DNA from: Cyanodermella asteris
Lineage: Eukaryota; Ascomycota; Lecanoromycetes; Ostropales; Stictidaceae
Direction of reading: 5' to 3'
Assembly: GCA_900618795.1 (NCBI GenBank)
Contig: UYJD01000009.1
Location: 565,823-629,822 of the forward strand
DNA: 64,000 bases
Shown here: piece after piece, positions 40,180 through 51,115 of the stretch
Layout: every line of letters begins with the position of its first letter
Numbering within the stretch: position 1 is the first letter of the stretch
Notes under the pieces: generated by a model
Seen by the model: the letters and a program-made list of their open reading frames with translations, nothing else
Told to the model about the DNA's origin: nothing
The model's database searches: none
Program-made: the position numbers and the translations under genes

Positions 40180-41952
40180 CGTAGCGGATAATCCTTTGGA
40201 ATAGAGATGATTGTAGCAGTCAACTTGAAAAGGGTCAGGTGTTGATGTTGATGTGGAACACGTCGAGAAACCCAGTGAAGTCAGCAGAATTTTATGGCCG
40301 AACCGGGGATCGCCCAACGGTCTTCTTAATTGCGCGGTCATCGAACAAGAGCTATTCCGAGACGCGGCGTGCCGTTCCTGTGTGCGGAGCGTCACAATAA
40401 GGAGAGAAAAACAGGACTCCTTCTTCGGAGTGTTGTGACTGTCCGCCCAAGGATGGCGAACTCGGGTTGCTTCCACATGCCGCTCGCGATAGCGATCCGC
40501 TTGCCGAAGCCGCCTCAGCGCTGTACCTATTCTTTTCATTTGTGCACAGTTTTCGGACTCTGCTAGCACCCTGGCTTGATACTAGGCTCGCATCAGATGT
40601 GCAGTAGTCTCATTTATAAATGCACACACGTGACATCCGCCTCTGGACCGCAAAGCGGCACCGGGACGCCGCCGACTGAGGTCTGCGCCGACAAATTGCA
40701 AGCTGTAGATATAACAACTTACCCAGGCTATCTCTCAAACAGAGCCATTGGCATCGATGCTCAGCAAGCCCTGCCAAGGCTAAAACAAGAATCGAAAATT
40801 TGTCAATATAAGCAACCCAAAGATCTGGTATACATTTCAACGACCAAGGGAATTATATTTGGAGCTGCAAAAAAGATGGTCCGCATCGCCTCTCGCTGCA
40901 GACTCCGGGAGCAACCATCGCTAGCTGGAGCTGAGCATGATGCCATCCCAAGGAAGCACGTCAACTCACCACAGCCCAACCATGACACTCCATGCACCAG
41001 GACTCTAATGGTGAATTGCAAGTACATGCTAACACAGGACGCATTTCACAGTCCTTGCCACGAGGTATGTACATTCAGAAAGGTGATATTATGAAAAACA
41101 AACATTATGCTGTGAGGCACAATCCTGGGCCGTGCCTTTCTCTCCTTGAGCTTGGGCATTGTCAGGTGAAGTTCAGCACAAAATTTCGATGTGAGGTCAT
41201 TACCTTTGACCTTCTCGTCTTGCATTTTGCTCGGTGAAGTTAACTTGCTCTCACGATGGACAGAAACGTCTGAAGCGGAGCGATGAGGAACGGTCCGATA
41301 GGATACAAACGATAGGGCTTTTTGAGGGATTGAAAGAAAGCAACAGCGATTCATTGACACGGCCGTTCTGTTGACGTCCGGCCTGTGTCTTATCGTAGCA
41401 CGTGTGCATGATGATCGAACTTCTGTGCCGAACGCATGACCAATACCGCGTGTATCGCTTGCTTTGGCTGAATCGAGATGCCAGCCGATGAGGTATGCAT
41501 ACCTGGTTGCGTTCGATCCTATGAATGCTCATCGGCAGTCAATGATGCCGAACATTCAGATCAGGCGATGCAATGCACGATGGCGGCCAGCATTGCTTTT
41601 GGATCAGGTTGCGCGCTCGCTATCGCTTGATGAATTTGTTAGGCCAGGTGGATTCGCTGGCAGCCGCGCTACATCGGACTGAGTTGCAACTGGGCAATTC
41701 CAAATTAAAATCCGTAGAGAGCTAGCACAAGTACAAGTGGTGGTACTTAATAGATCAGAATGATACCCCTGAGCTCGAAAGGTAACCTCGGAATTGAGGC
41801 CGGATGCTTGCTCCACTGCCAAGATATTTATTCACCCACGGATCGCTGCGCGGCGCCGCAGGGGCTCCCCGAAATAAGCTTCAAGTGCAGGAAGTCGTAC
41901 ATTGCATTGCTCCTGGACTTTAGCACATGCCTTTCTTCATGTCTTTACCATT
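40180..41952. other. Intergenic, no gene supported
   Basis: 1.8 kb. A 172-codon frame at 40576-41094 starts at TTG and shows no signal peptide, domain or codon pattern I trust. The rest is the promoter region of the phosphoesterase gene. Confidence 0.4.
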
Positions 41953-43875
41953 ATGGCAAGCATTCTTGCGCCTATAGAGCGCCTCACTCGCTATGCAACG
42001 AGCGTGGCGCGGGCAGTCCCTGGCATCGGGTCTGTATCTGTGAAACTCGGCCTGGTTGCTGCTTGGATATACGTGCTGTGGTGGGGAGAAAACAGAAGCT
42101 TCACCAGCAAGATATCATCATGTCGTTGGGATAGCTGGGAAGACTGGGTGAGTGCAATGCTCGCATGTGCTATCCAAGGATCGCTGACGCCCTCATAGCC
42201 TCCTGGCGCGACACCACACCACCTAGTCCTTCTTGCCGATCCTCAACTCATCGATCCTCACACATACCCTGGCCGACCGTGGCCTCTGAACTCAGCAACA
42301 TATGCGCATACAGACCAGTACCTACGGCGCGTATACGACTCGATACAATACCATCTCGACCCAGACTCGATCGTTTTTCTTGGGGACCTCTTCGACGGTG
42401 GAAGAGAATGGAGCACTGCATCGGCGGAGAATCCGGACAAGCAATGGAAGCATTGGGGCCAGTCATTTTGGCTGAAAGAGTATGCGCGCTGGGGTAACAT
42501 CTTCCTGAGGGGCAATGGACAGACGACGCGGAATGGCAATCATCCTCGAGGCGACCGGAAGTTCATCGCAAGTCTCCCCGGGAACCACGACTTGGGGATC
42601 TCCAGTGGTGTACGTGAAGACGTGAGGAATCGATTCTGGACCTATTTCGGTGAGGGCAACCGAGTGGATATCATCGGCAACCACACATTTGTCTCTGTGG
42701 ACAGCCCCTCATTATTGGCAAAGTCATTAGAGTCGCCGAAAGAGAGGGAGGATAACAAAGGGATTTGGGGTCCAACAAGCGATTTCCTCGACGGCGTGCA
42801 GAAACAAAAGGCGCGAGCTTTCGAAAGATATCTGGCCATGAAATTCCACAAGCCCGAGAACCCGCGCCACGAGCACTCCGTCATGGATATACAAGATCCG
42901 GCCGCCAAGAAAGCTGTCTCCGTGGCCGGCGCAGGCGTGAAAGTCAAAGTTCCTACAATTCTCCTCACACACATCCCCCTGTACAGGCGCAAAGGTCAGC
43001 GATGCGGCTCCCTTCGCGAGAAGTACCCTCCGACCAGAGCACTCAGCAATACCCCGGAGCCGATTGTCGACGAACGCAATGCCTTATCACTCCACGGAGG
43101 TTACCAATACCAGAACGTGCTACACCCACAAATTTCACAGGAGCTGGTGGATAAAGTTGGGAATATTGCGCACGTTTTCTCCGGAGACGACCACGATTAC
43201 TGCGAGGTTGTTCACAAGGATTACACACCGCCCGGTGTTGGAATTCGCGAAATCACGGTCAAGTCGATGTCATGGGCCATGGGCGTGCGCAAACCAGGGT
43301 TCTTGCTTGTGAGCTTGTGGAATCCAGTTAATGAACATGGCGCACCATTGGCAGCTGGTATCCGTGCTGGTGGGAATCCCACCATCCAGACAAAGCTGTG
43401 CATTCAACCCGATACTCTGGGCACTTTCATTGGCTACGGAGAACTGTTCCTCTTAACTGTGCTTGTGTTGCTCGTTACGTCCTTCTTTGGTGACATTGCG
43501 TCCAAGGGAAGACAAGAAGACTCCTTTTTGCCGTTGACTGAGCGCAGAGCTTGGGGACGCACGCAAGACATTACATCTGGGTCAGCTAGCTCCAATTCAT
43601 CCGACTCCAATGCTAATGGCACGGCTGCCCGTGCACGCGGCAAGAGCTTAGGCGCCAGCAATGGCTGGGCAATGCCTTCGCTGAGTCTTAACCAGACTGA
43701 CAAGTATTCGCCAACATCTCGCAGTCCTTCGAAAAGAGCGACACTAGGGATATCTGGAACTCCGACGCGAAGGAAGTCCCGCGTCCGAAGAGCACTGGAC
43801 GCTTGTGGGTGGAGTCTGCTGCAAGTTGGCGGCACAGGCTTTGTATTCTATCTTTGGCTTACATACAATTATTGA
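41953..43875 (+). CDS. Ted1/Cdc1-type calcineurin-like phosphoesterase (GPI-anchor remodelling)
   Basis: Exons 41953-42147 and 42199-43875, with a 51-nt intron (GTGAGT..ATAG). The product is 623 aa. An N-terminal membrane segment (LGLVAAWIYVLWW, about 32-44) precedes a metallophosphoesterase domain: LLADPQLID (D79), FLGDLFDGG (D128, D131), SLPGNHDLG (N194, H195), TILLTHIPLYRR and VFSGDDHDYCE. Two more hydrophobic spans follow (GELFLLTVLVLLVTSFF and the C-terminal GTGFVFYLWLTYNY). The end is not the KKxx signal of yeast Ted1. Yeast Ted1 and Cdc1 are manganese-dependent ER/Golgi enzymes that remove ethanolamine phosphate from GPI mannose residues during export. Which of the two this is cannot be said from sequence alone. 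Confidence 0.88.
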
Positions 43876-44182
43876 ATTCATTTTTTAGGATACCCCATCC
43901 ATGGTTCCACGCGTACGAGATGCCTGACCCCGCGGTACCTTGACGACAAGACGCCAATTCTATGGCTCTCTGAGCTCGAGGCTTTTGCTGCCGTCCGCTG
44001 TCTCTCCCACGGCCATGCCTTGTCTATCGCCCAGCACTGATGGGTCAAAAATACTTTGGCTTGGGCTTGCGACCGTCTGTCTCTCTAGCGACATGTTAAA
44101 ACCCCACTTCGTTTGCATTCTTGCTTCTTTCTTGTCCCCAGCCCAAATCTGAATTTCCGACCTGGTGCTTCGCTTGGAAATC
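43876..44182. other. Short intergenic promoter
   Basis: 307 bp between the phosphoesterase stop and the repeat-protein start. It has CT-rich stretches and no clear TATA box. Confidence 0.4.
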
Positions 44183-45163
44183 ATGCTGCTCGGACTCGCA
44201 CCCTTCGCGGCTATCGTCGCTCTGACTTCCGCGTTGCCCATCAGCCGACGTGGCCTCCCGCCGCCGCCGCCGCCGCGATGCCTCTGGCGGGATGCCCCCG
44301 AGGTGACCAAGTCCCATCACCCCATTTGCCCTGACCACGACGCCGACTGTGACGTTGACAGGATCAATCCAGATAGGTTCAACCCTCAAGGATATTACTA
44401 TCTTACTTGCGGCGATCCAAAATGGCCGTGTCCTGGCTACCCAGACTCTAACAACATGGACAATTATCCAAACTTTGTCATAGAGAACATCCCTAGCTGT
44501 CGGCTGACCTCGGACTACGACGAGCCAATCTTCGCGTCTGAGCTCCGAGACCAAAACGAGAAGCGCTCCACAGCGTACGCGAAGAAGAGGCCGGACAATT
44601 TTCTCGACTGGACCTTCAAGCAAGCCGACTGGCTCGAAGAGCAACTCGACAAAATCGACAACGACAAAATGGTCTCCTCCGACCTCCCCGTCGATCCCCT
44701 CGACCTGGAACTCTTCGACCCCGCACTCGGAATCAAGGAGCCCGGTCAGTGGAAACGCCAATACGGCGGTCCCCCGGGTGCCAGGCTCCCCGACATCTTC
44801 GGCTGGTTCTACAAACCCTTTGACAAGCTCGAGGACAAGAACTCGTTTCATTTACCATTCGAGTTCGACCCCGTCGGAGAGGGCTTCGGCAAGAAATGGA
44901 AGCCGGTGAATACGAAGCCGTATACAAATGAGGATAACGAGTGGCCGGAATACAAGCCCAAGATGCATGATCCGCCGAAGATGAAGAAGAGGGGGGCCCC
45001 GAATCTGAGCCAGTGGCTGGCGGACACGATGGATACGTGGAGGAAGGATCGCGCGGGACGTCCGGCGGTGGAGATGTTGCCGTTCAAGTTTGATCCCGTG
45101 AAAGATGGGTTTGGGGGCGATATCAAGCCGAATGAGGCGCCGGGGAGTGGCTGGATTTGGTGA
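44183..45163 (+). CDS. Secreted precursor with Kex2-type sites and internal repeats
   Basis: Intronless, 326 aa from the ATG at 44183; the in-frame GTG at 44165 would precede the signal peptide. Residues 1-18 are a signal peptide, then RR (22-23), a run of six prolines, and a compact N-terminal part with six cysteines (33, 49, 56, 76, 83, 106). The rest is divided by basic sites: KR 127-128, KKR 134-136, KR 191-192 and KKR 268-270. Each following block repeats a pattern: an aromatic helix-like start (FLDWTFKQADWL; DIFGWFYKPFDKL; SQWLADTMDTW) and a later LP-FDP motif (LPVDPLDLELFDP; LPFEFDPVGEGFG; LPFKFDPVKDGFG). This looks like a precursor cut by Kex2 into related peptides (a KEP). The function of any product is unknown. 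No tailoring-enzyme gene such as a DUF3328 protein is nearby. Confidence 0.75.
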   Translation: MLLGLAPFAAIVALTSALPISRRGLPPPPPPRCLWRDAPEVTKSHHPICPDHDADCDVDRINPDRFNPQGYYYLTCGDPKWPCPGYPDSNNMDNYPNFVIENIPSCRLTSDYDEPIFASELRDQNEKRSTAYAKKRPDNFLDWTFKQADWLEEQLDKIDNDKMVSSDLPVDPLDLELFDPALGIKEPGQWKRQYGGPPGARLPDIFGWFYKPFDKLEDKNSFHLPFEFDPVGEGFGKKWKPVNTKPYTNEDNEWPEYKPKMHDPPKMKKRGAPNLSQWLADTMDTWRKDRAGRPAVEMLPFKFDPVKDGFGGDIKPNEAPGSGWIW

Positions 45164-46025
45164 TCGATTTTGGCCAAAAAAGCTGCTCTGACTTGGATAT
45201 GTGTGGAGTCGCAGGGAAAAGAGCCTGATATCTCTGAAGGGGCAACGATGGAATTGCGGTTACCCATCTTCTATATTGGTGGTGAAAGTTCGTGGTCATG
45301 CGTGTGCTCGCCGTTGAGGCCTTTGGGCGACTAGGCCAGATCTGAGAGGATCCGGGACTATATGCCGAGTATGGAATATCGATACTGATCACCGAGGTAC
45401 TCAACCTGGTACTGTCTTACTATTTAAGTGAAATTGCCTTTGGATATCTCGTGTTGGCTGAGAGCTACGCCGTAGATGTGGGAGCATGTCGCCCTGACGC
45501 GGGACCAGAGCCTCGTCCCAGATCTTGATCAAGTACAACACAATCCCGTTACAGAAGGACCGGTTGAGATTTTCCGAGTACGCATGGTATCTAGGGTTTG
45601 AGCAGCATCACAAAGCACGCTATGACGCATAGTTCATCTTGTAGACGCGAGAATGACCGGACTCGAGTCTCAGCTCCGCCCCTGAGTTTCAAAAATATGT
45701 CTACTCGTACTATGGTTCCGCAAGTGTGGATCCACGGATGAACCTATTGGCCCGGCGTGGTTGAAGTATTGGCATCTTCGCCACTCTTGGATCGCTGCTT
45801 CAGCTCTTTCCCGATGGATCACAGCCCTAAGACGAACTCACGGAACAGACAAACGGCCACCAGCCCGTCTCGAACAAATATCTTCTCACAAAAAGCCAGG
45901 GCAGTTTCTGCGCATGAATCTTGCAAAAGTCCTCCTACTTTCTTCCCTCTACCCGTCTCACACCGCTGCGAGCATTCCAACATACACACCAGAACACGCG
46001 AAACCAAACCAAATTCGTCACCATC
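45164..46025. other. Intergenic, no gene supported
   Basis: 862 bp. It ends in a CA-rich leader before the secreted gene at 46026. Nothing else is recognised. Confidence 0.4.
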
Positions 46026-46448
46026 ATGAAGCTCACAATCCTCCTCATCACTCTCGTCCTATACGTAGCGCCTACCCTTGCGCTCCTCGACACAATCATC
46101 ACCCCCTTGATCGAAGCGACCCTCAACCCCAACACGGAAAAATACAAATACAGCGACCCTGGCCGCACCTTCCCCTGGCTGCAATACGGCAATCACAAGA
46201 CCCAAAACTTCCCCATCCACGTCTTCCCGCGCTGCATCGTCAAAAACCAGGAGACCGGCAAAATCTACGAGTGCGATGGTGTCTGCAATAAGATGACTAC
46301 GGGGGGATACATGAGAAAATGGCAGCAAAATTCGGATCGTGAAAGAGATCTTTTACAGATAACGTTCTCAACCATACATATCGCCAAACAAGACTCTTCA
46401 CATTCGTACGGTGGTGTAAATCAACAAGGTTATCTCCATACCTACTAG
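46026..46448 (+). CDS. Small secreted protein, unknown
   Basis: Intronless model, 140 aa from the ATG at 46026 (CACCATCATGAAG). The signal peptide is MKLTILLITLVLYVAPTLA. The mature part has three cysteines close together (FPRCIV, YECDGVC) and an aromatic N-terminal half (YKYSDPGRTFPWLQYG). The last 40 residues (DRERDLLQ..YLHTY) look less protein-like, so the true 3' end may be set by an intron that I cannot place. No family is recognised. Confidence 0.55.
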   Translation: MKLTILLITLVLYVAPTLALLDTIITPLIEATLNPNTEKYKYSDPGRTFPWLQYGNHKTQNFPIHVFPRCIVKNQETGKIYECDGVCNKMTTGGYMRKWQQNSDRERDLLQITFSTIHIAKQDSSHSYGGVNQQGYLHTY

Positions 46449-46991
46449 AAACAGCGATCCTTCTGTCACGAACCATATGCTTCAGGATACTGACCTGTCC
46501 TCCGTCGCTTTGCATACAGACATCTCGGGATCGATCCTCAAGGTCAATCGACCGATCCAGATAGAGCCTGCTGTCGACTGCTTCATCCGCGCCGGGGTCA
46601 GCTCTACCAACTTGCAATATTCCGCGCTCGTGATCGTTTCGTAAGCACTCTGCGCCGTAATGCTCCTTACCGACGAGAAATGTCTAGCATTATTCCGCGA
46701 CACTGGCGTTCTATAAGATTGGTTGGATGTTGCGCTCGGTCGCTGCATGTACTGGCAGCATGCCCATTTGTGGGTCAGAACCGACGGTGCGAGAGACATG
46801 GGTGTGGATGTGGGCTGTATGTAGTCGAAGTCAAGTTTGCACAGGTCTGGAAGTGTGGTTGGTGAAAGCGTCATGGATTCTGATTTGCGGTCATTGACGA
46901 CTGCATCTCCAGCAAACGTCAAACACGATATCAAGCCATTGAACAATCATACTGACCCGATATTCATGCTCCCAGGCATAGGCTCTGAATC
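46449..46991. other. Intergenic, no gene supported
   Basis: 543 bp. A 154-codon minus-strand frame (46482-46946) shows no features. It contains the FAD monooxygenase promoter. Confidence 0.4.
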
Positions 46992-48218
46992 ATGCCTCCC
47001 ACTGCAAGTCCATCCATCGCCATCATCGGCGCCGGCATCTCGGGCCTCACCCTTGCGCGCTGCCTCTCCTACCACGGCATCAAGGTGACCATTTTCGAAA
47101 AATCCCCCTCCTCACCTCGACACAACTATGCGATCACACTAAATCCTCATGCTTATCAACCTTTACTCGCCCTCCTCGGTATCGATTCCACCACCTTCCG
47201 CCATCAAGTGGTCGTCCGCACCCCGTCCGCCATCCACCGCGGCAACGATTCGAAGCGGTTAGCGTCCCTTGCTAGGGACGAAACCGGTATAGGCTCATTT
47301 CGCGCGCACAGAGCGAGGTTCGAGGGGTGGCTGCGGGAGGGTCTGGATTGCCAAAGCCGGAATGTGGAGTTGAAGTGGGACAGGAGTGTCGAGGGCGTGC
47401 TCGTTGGAGAGAAGCCCGGTGATGGTGTGGCTGTCTTGCATGGGGTGGCGGAGAACGGTGTTGGTGCAATTCGTGATGGGACGGGCGATGAGCACCAGAG
47501 GAGGTTTGAGTGTGTCGTTGTGGCCGACGGTGTGCATTCCAAGGTCCGAAAGTCATTGATGCCGCAGAGTGCCGAGCCGACTGTTATGCCATACGTCGCC
47601 ATCAATGGGAAGCGACGGGTACCGGTCAGAGAGTTCATGGAGGTTTATGCTCCTGCTTTTACGGACTCGAATACTGTACAGACGAGGAAGGGAAGCGCGC
47701 TGCTACAGGTTGATGTCTTTGAAACGACAGACGAGAGCGTGAGCGTGAGCTGGATCTACTCGCGGCGACCCAGAGGGACAGACGATCTTCTCTACCAGCC
47801 TAACCGGCCTAATGAGAGCGCGACATCGATACCGGATGAATTCTACGAAGAGGTCGAAAGCCTGGGACAACTCGAGCAACCTTTCAAAGCAATCTTTGAC
47901 GTCGAAAGGCTTCGAGACGAGAGGAAACTGTCATGGTTGATGCGACAGACCAGAGCGCCGCTGAACGAGCTTCAGAAGTGGTCGAGAAAAGGGGTGGTCT
48001 TCATAGGTGATGCCATGCATGCTCAACCCATTCTAGGTGGAAATGCTGCAAATGCTGCAATCCTTGATGGAGTCGGTTTAACACGGCATATCGTCAATCA
48101 TGGAGTGAATTCGGTTTCAGATTGGTACGACCAGGTTTACCCTGGTTGGGTGCAAGGCTATGAAGACAGCAAGCGGGCTATCGAGGAGATGCATACGTTT
48201 GAGAAGACATCTCTTTGA
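46992..48218 (+). CDS. FAD-dependent monooxygenase (PHBH/UbiH-like fold)
   Basis: Intronless, 408 aa. The N-terminus has the FAD Rossmann motif SIAIIGAGISGLTLARCL (GxGxxG at 13-18), then the EKSP acidic end of strand two. A middle block FECVVVADGVHSKVR matches the DG motif, and G339-D340 lie in VFIGDAMHAQPILGGNAAN, the second FAD-binding motif. Such flavoproteins hydroxylate aromatic or polyketide substrates with NAD(P)H and oxygen, and are common in secondary metabolism and aromatic catabolism. No partner genes are nearby, so the substrate cannot be named. The C-terminus lacks a membrane helix, so it is soluble, not of the membrane-bound epoxidase type. Confidence 0.88.
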   Translation: MPPTASPSIAIIGAGISGLTLARCLSYHGIKVTIFEKSPSSPRHNYAITLNPHAYQPLLALLGIDSTTFRHQVVVRTPSAIHRGNDSKRLASLARDETGIGSFRAHRARFEGWLREGLDCQSRNVELKWDRSVEGVLVGEKPGDGVAVLHGVAENGVGAIRDGTGDEHQRRFECVVVADGVHSKVRKSLMPQSAEPTVMPYVAINGKRRVPVREFMEVYAPAFTDSNTVQTRKGSALLQVDVFETTDESVSVSWIYSRRPRGTDDLLYQPNRPNESATSIPDEFYEEVESLGQLEQPFKAIFDVERLRDERKLSWLMRQTRAPLNELQKWSRKGVVFIGDAMHAQPILGGNAANAAILDGVGLTRHIVNHGVNSVSDWYDQVYPGWVQGYEDSKRAIEEMHTFEKTSL

Positions 48219-48692
48219 AGGGAGTGATTCTGTTTTCATCCTCGGCACATTTGGGAACTCCTCTCGAGGCATGCCCCAGAGTGAACTTTGCTCACAGATA
48301 ACTGTCTGCGCCAAGCGTAACATTGTTGCAGTACGAGGAGAATGAGCGAAACAGGATCTCATATCCAGGTTCACTGCAAGCGAGAACAGTTCATCGCTCA
48401 AATAGGCAAACCTCTCCGCGACAAGGTGACGATCGAAATGTTCCGTTCACAGATATGCGGCCAGTCAATCGAGGTACTTTTCTCTGACAGTGTCAAAGTC
48501 TCATTATGTTATGCTATGCAGATGCGTTCATGCTGTAAGCTTCTGATCTACCTCACCATGCGCACGAAGGCGTTCCTGAATTCGCTCAAGCACAAGAACT
48601 TCGTCTTCGCTGAATTCGATGTAAGAGGGCATCTGTATCCTGTGAGGCGCGATGCTCATATCTCGTATGCCGTCTTCTGAACTTGACACGAG
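48219..48692. other. Convergent intergenic region
   Basis: 474 bp between two converging stop codons, with no gene supported. Confidence 0.4.
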
Positions 48693-49562
48693 TCATAGGG
48701 CCGGCGATTTCTCGACGCAAAGTGCGGGAACTGACACAGAGTCAATGCCGTGCTCAAGGGATAGATGATCATTCATGGGTACGTACCTGGAAGCGTCTGA
48801 AGACGGACGCCGCGCATTCCCTTCCTCAGCCTGCTTGTGGTCGTTCGTTATGTCTTCTTGTGGTTCCTTCCGCTGATTCCGTAGTTTCCGTCCCGTATCA
48901 CTGGGAGTCCACCAGTAAACCGGATATTGGCGAAAGATGTTGTTGAAGATACACGCGACAGTGGTCAGTAGCGCACTGTCTAGCAGAACCAGCAGTACGA
49001 ACCACCACCCCATAGCGAGGGCGTGCGGCTCGGTGGAGGCTAAGACTGCCGTGGCACCACCTGGCGGGTGAACGGTGTTCGTGAGACTCATGACAACCGA
49101 GGCCAGCGCGCAGCCAAGAGCTCCGGACACCCACTGGATGTCATCAAAATTGGTGTAGTGTTCGAAGCCCTTTGCGATGGCCACACCGCAGATGGCTGAT
49201 AGTGTGTTGCCCAAGATGGCGTTTCGCGGCTGTGAAAGCGGTGACCTGACCGTGTTGAAGTCGAGCACGGCGCTAGCACCCAATGATGCGATGAAGACAG
49301 GCGGATGGAGGTCTACAATTCCTCTGCCGTAGTTGTTGATGCCGCCAACGAGACACAGGCCTGCGACTGTTGCCAAAAATGTGATTGGCCATTGGATGAT
49401 GGCGTATGGCTCTTTCGTCGGCTGTGAGCGATACCCGAGCCATCTCGAGATAGGTATTGGCAAATAGCTCAAGCGATTATGCGGTATCCACGGGTTCAGG
49501 TATCTGTCGATGTCGAAATTGAGCACTTGTTCGAGCGCGGACACATCGCTTGGGGAAGCCAT
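48693..49562 (-). CDS. HPP family integral membrane protein
   Basis: Intronless, 289 aa from the ATG at 49560-49562. The HPP domain covers residues 50-215 with four to five membrane segments (ITFLATVAGLCLVGGI, VFIASLGASAVL, LGCALASVVMSL, GWWFVLLVLLDSALLT). It carries the defining HPP motifs LHPPVF (85-90) and VHPPGGATAVL (164-174), plus SQPRNAILGN. The last 80 residues are a disordered, charged tail with a basic start. HPP proteins in plants and cyanobacteria have been linked to nitrite transport across plastid or cell membranes; the fungal members are uncharacterised, so transport is an inference. Confidence 0.9.
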   Translation of the reverse strand: MASPSDVSALEQVLNFDIDRYLNPWIPHNRLSYLPIPISRWLGYRSQPTKEPYAIIQWPITFLATVAGLCLVGGINNYGRGIVDLHPPVFIASLGASAVLDFNTVRSPLSQPRNAILGNTLSAICGVAIAKGFEHYTNFDDIQWVSGALGCALASVVMSLTNTVHPPGGATAVLASTEPHALAMGWWFVLLVLLDSALLTTVACIFNNIFRQYPVYWWTPSDTGRKLRNQRKEPQEDITNDHKQAEEGNARRPSSDASRYVPMNDHLSLEHGIDSVSVPALCVEKSPAL

Positions 49563-51115
49563 CGCAAAGCGCCTACAACGACCCTGAAATTTGCGAGAAA
49601 TGTAGCGCAGCACACTGACAGTGCGGGCGAAAAGAGACTCGAATTGGAAGAGATGACAGTAGCACCTAAACAGCCTACCCCAACGTCGTCACGAACCTTC
49701 CCATTGCCCATCCGCTCATCCGCTCCGCGGAGCGCCAGCAAGCGCTTAAGGTCGCCCTCAAGACTCCTTCGAGCGGCGGAACACAGATGATTCACCATGA
49801 AAACACTGCTCGAATGACGATTTCTTTTTCGGGTCCACTTTTCTTCGCATCCTTGCGCTCCTTCTGCTGCGAAAAGTCATGTTGATTTCAAATTGATGTC
49901 TGTACAGCATGAGACTCCTCTCGAGCCTTGCGTAATCGGAGCCGGGCAGTGGGCAAAGCCGCAAAGGCGGAGACGTCATGTGGCCGGTACGACCCAGCGC
50001 CGGAAATCTGCGTAATCACTGCACGTGCGTGCCATTGCGACCATCGGCGGGTCTCGTATAACGAACATTCAACAACGATCGATGTTGGGATAATCGGAGG
50101 CGTGCGGAAAGCGCTGAAAAGACAGTAGATATGAGTAAGCAATGAAAAGGCAAGTGAAGTCAAGTATATGTTTTGCTGTTGAAAGCATAGATAAGACTGC
50201 TCAGAGTACACCGTCCGAAAGAGGACTAGCGCCAGATAAGGAACGGCCGTGGCAATTCAGTCTTTATCTCATCATGTGGTCTGAAACGACCACAAGTCTT
50301 CCATTACTGAGAGCGCAAAACTCTCTGAGGCTTATTTGTGCGTCCCTGCAGGCCGTTGTCTCCCCAAAACTCTTCGAACACAACTTTGTTCAAGACCAAC
50401 GCTTGGATATCTGAACAACGATCACGGCAGGTATCATAGGGTAAGCAAGATGAAATCAGAAGTCACAAACAATCATAAGCCAGTGCATGATTCATTGACC
50501 TATCGACTGACTCAACAGCAACCAGCTTCATCAAGGTCACTCAGTCATGAAATACGAAGCGATTGTCTGGCACTGCCTATTGCAGTAGCTTTGAGGCCCA
50601 CCGCGGAGAAAGCTGAAACAACGGAGTGGACACCGGGACGGAAGCAATGAAACCACACCACACATGAAGCCGTCTCACCCGCAGCCTCACATCCATTCTT
50701 AGCTCCAGAACGACCTCACGACGGTCTTCGAACACTCACTGACCCCCGAGAGCTTTGATCACACCCGGTTGATGTCTGGATGATCTCCCGTTCGAGGTCC
50801 GCACTGGCCCCCGTTTCAACCTCTGAGCTATTTTGAACAGCAAAGCTGCCCCAAGGAACCCCACAAAAGCTCTCACGTCAACGTAGATCTGTAACAAAGG
50901 TACAGTAAGCTTGCAGAAACGGCCCCAAGCTGATAGTCTCCCTTCACAGCGTCACATCAAAAGGACCTATATCCATCTCCCATCACGTATATATGTCGCC
51001 TTGTATTCCCTCTACCTGCATGAAGCACAAGTCTGCATCTCTCAAGATCGATTTCATTGATATCCCGACTCTGACCGAACGTTTCTTGTGCTGTCACGCT
51101 CAGTGAAACGCCATC
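49563..51115. promoter_or_regulatory. Intergenic; TATA box at 50988-50994 for the next gene
   Basis: 1.55 kb with no supported gene. TATATAT at 50988-50994 is about 125 bp upstream of the ATG at 51116 and is probably the TATA box of the secreted beta-barrel gene. Confidence 0.45.

Noticed and set aside
40576-41094. 172-codon plus-strand frame
   Set aside because: TTG start, no recognisable motif, irregular composition.
44183-45163. Dikaritin-type (ustiloxin-like) RiPP precursor
   Set aside because: The repeats are long and diverged, and no DUF3328 or tyrosinase-type tailoring gene lies next to it; the tyrosinase is 27 kb away.
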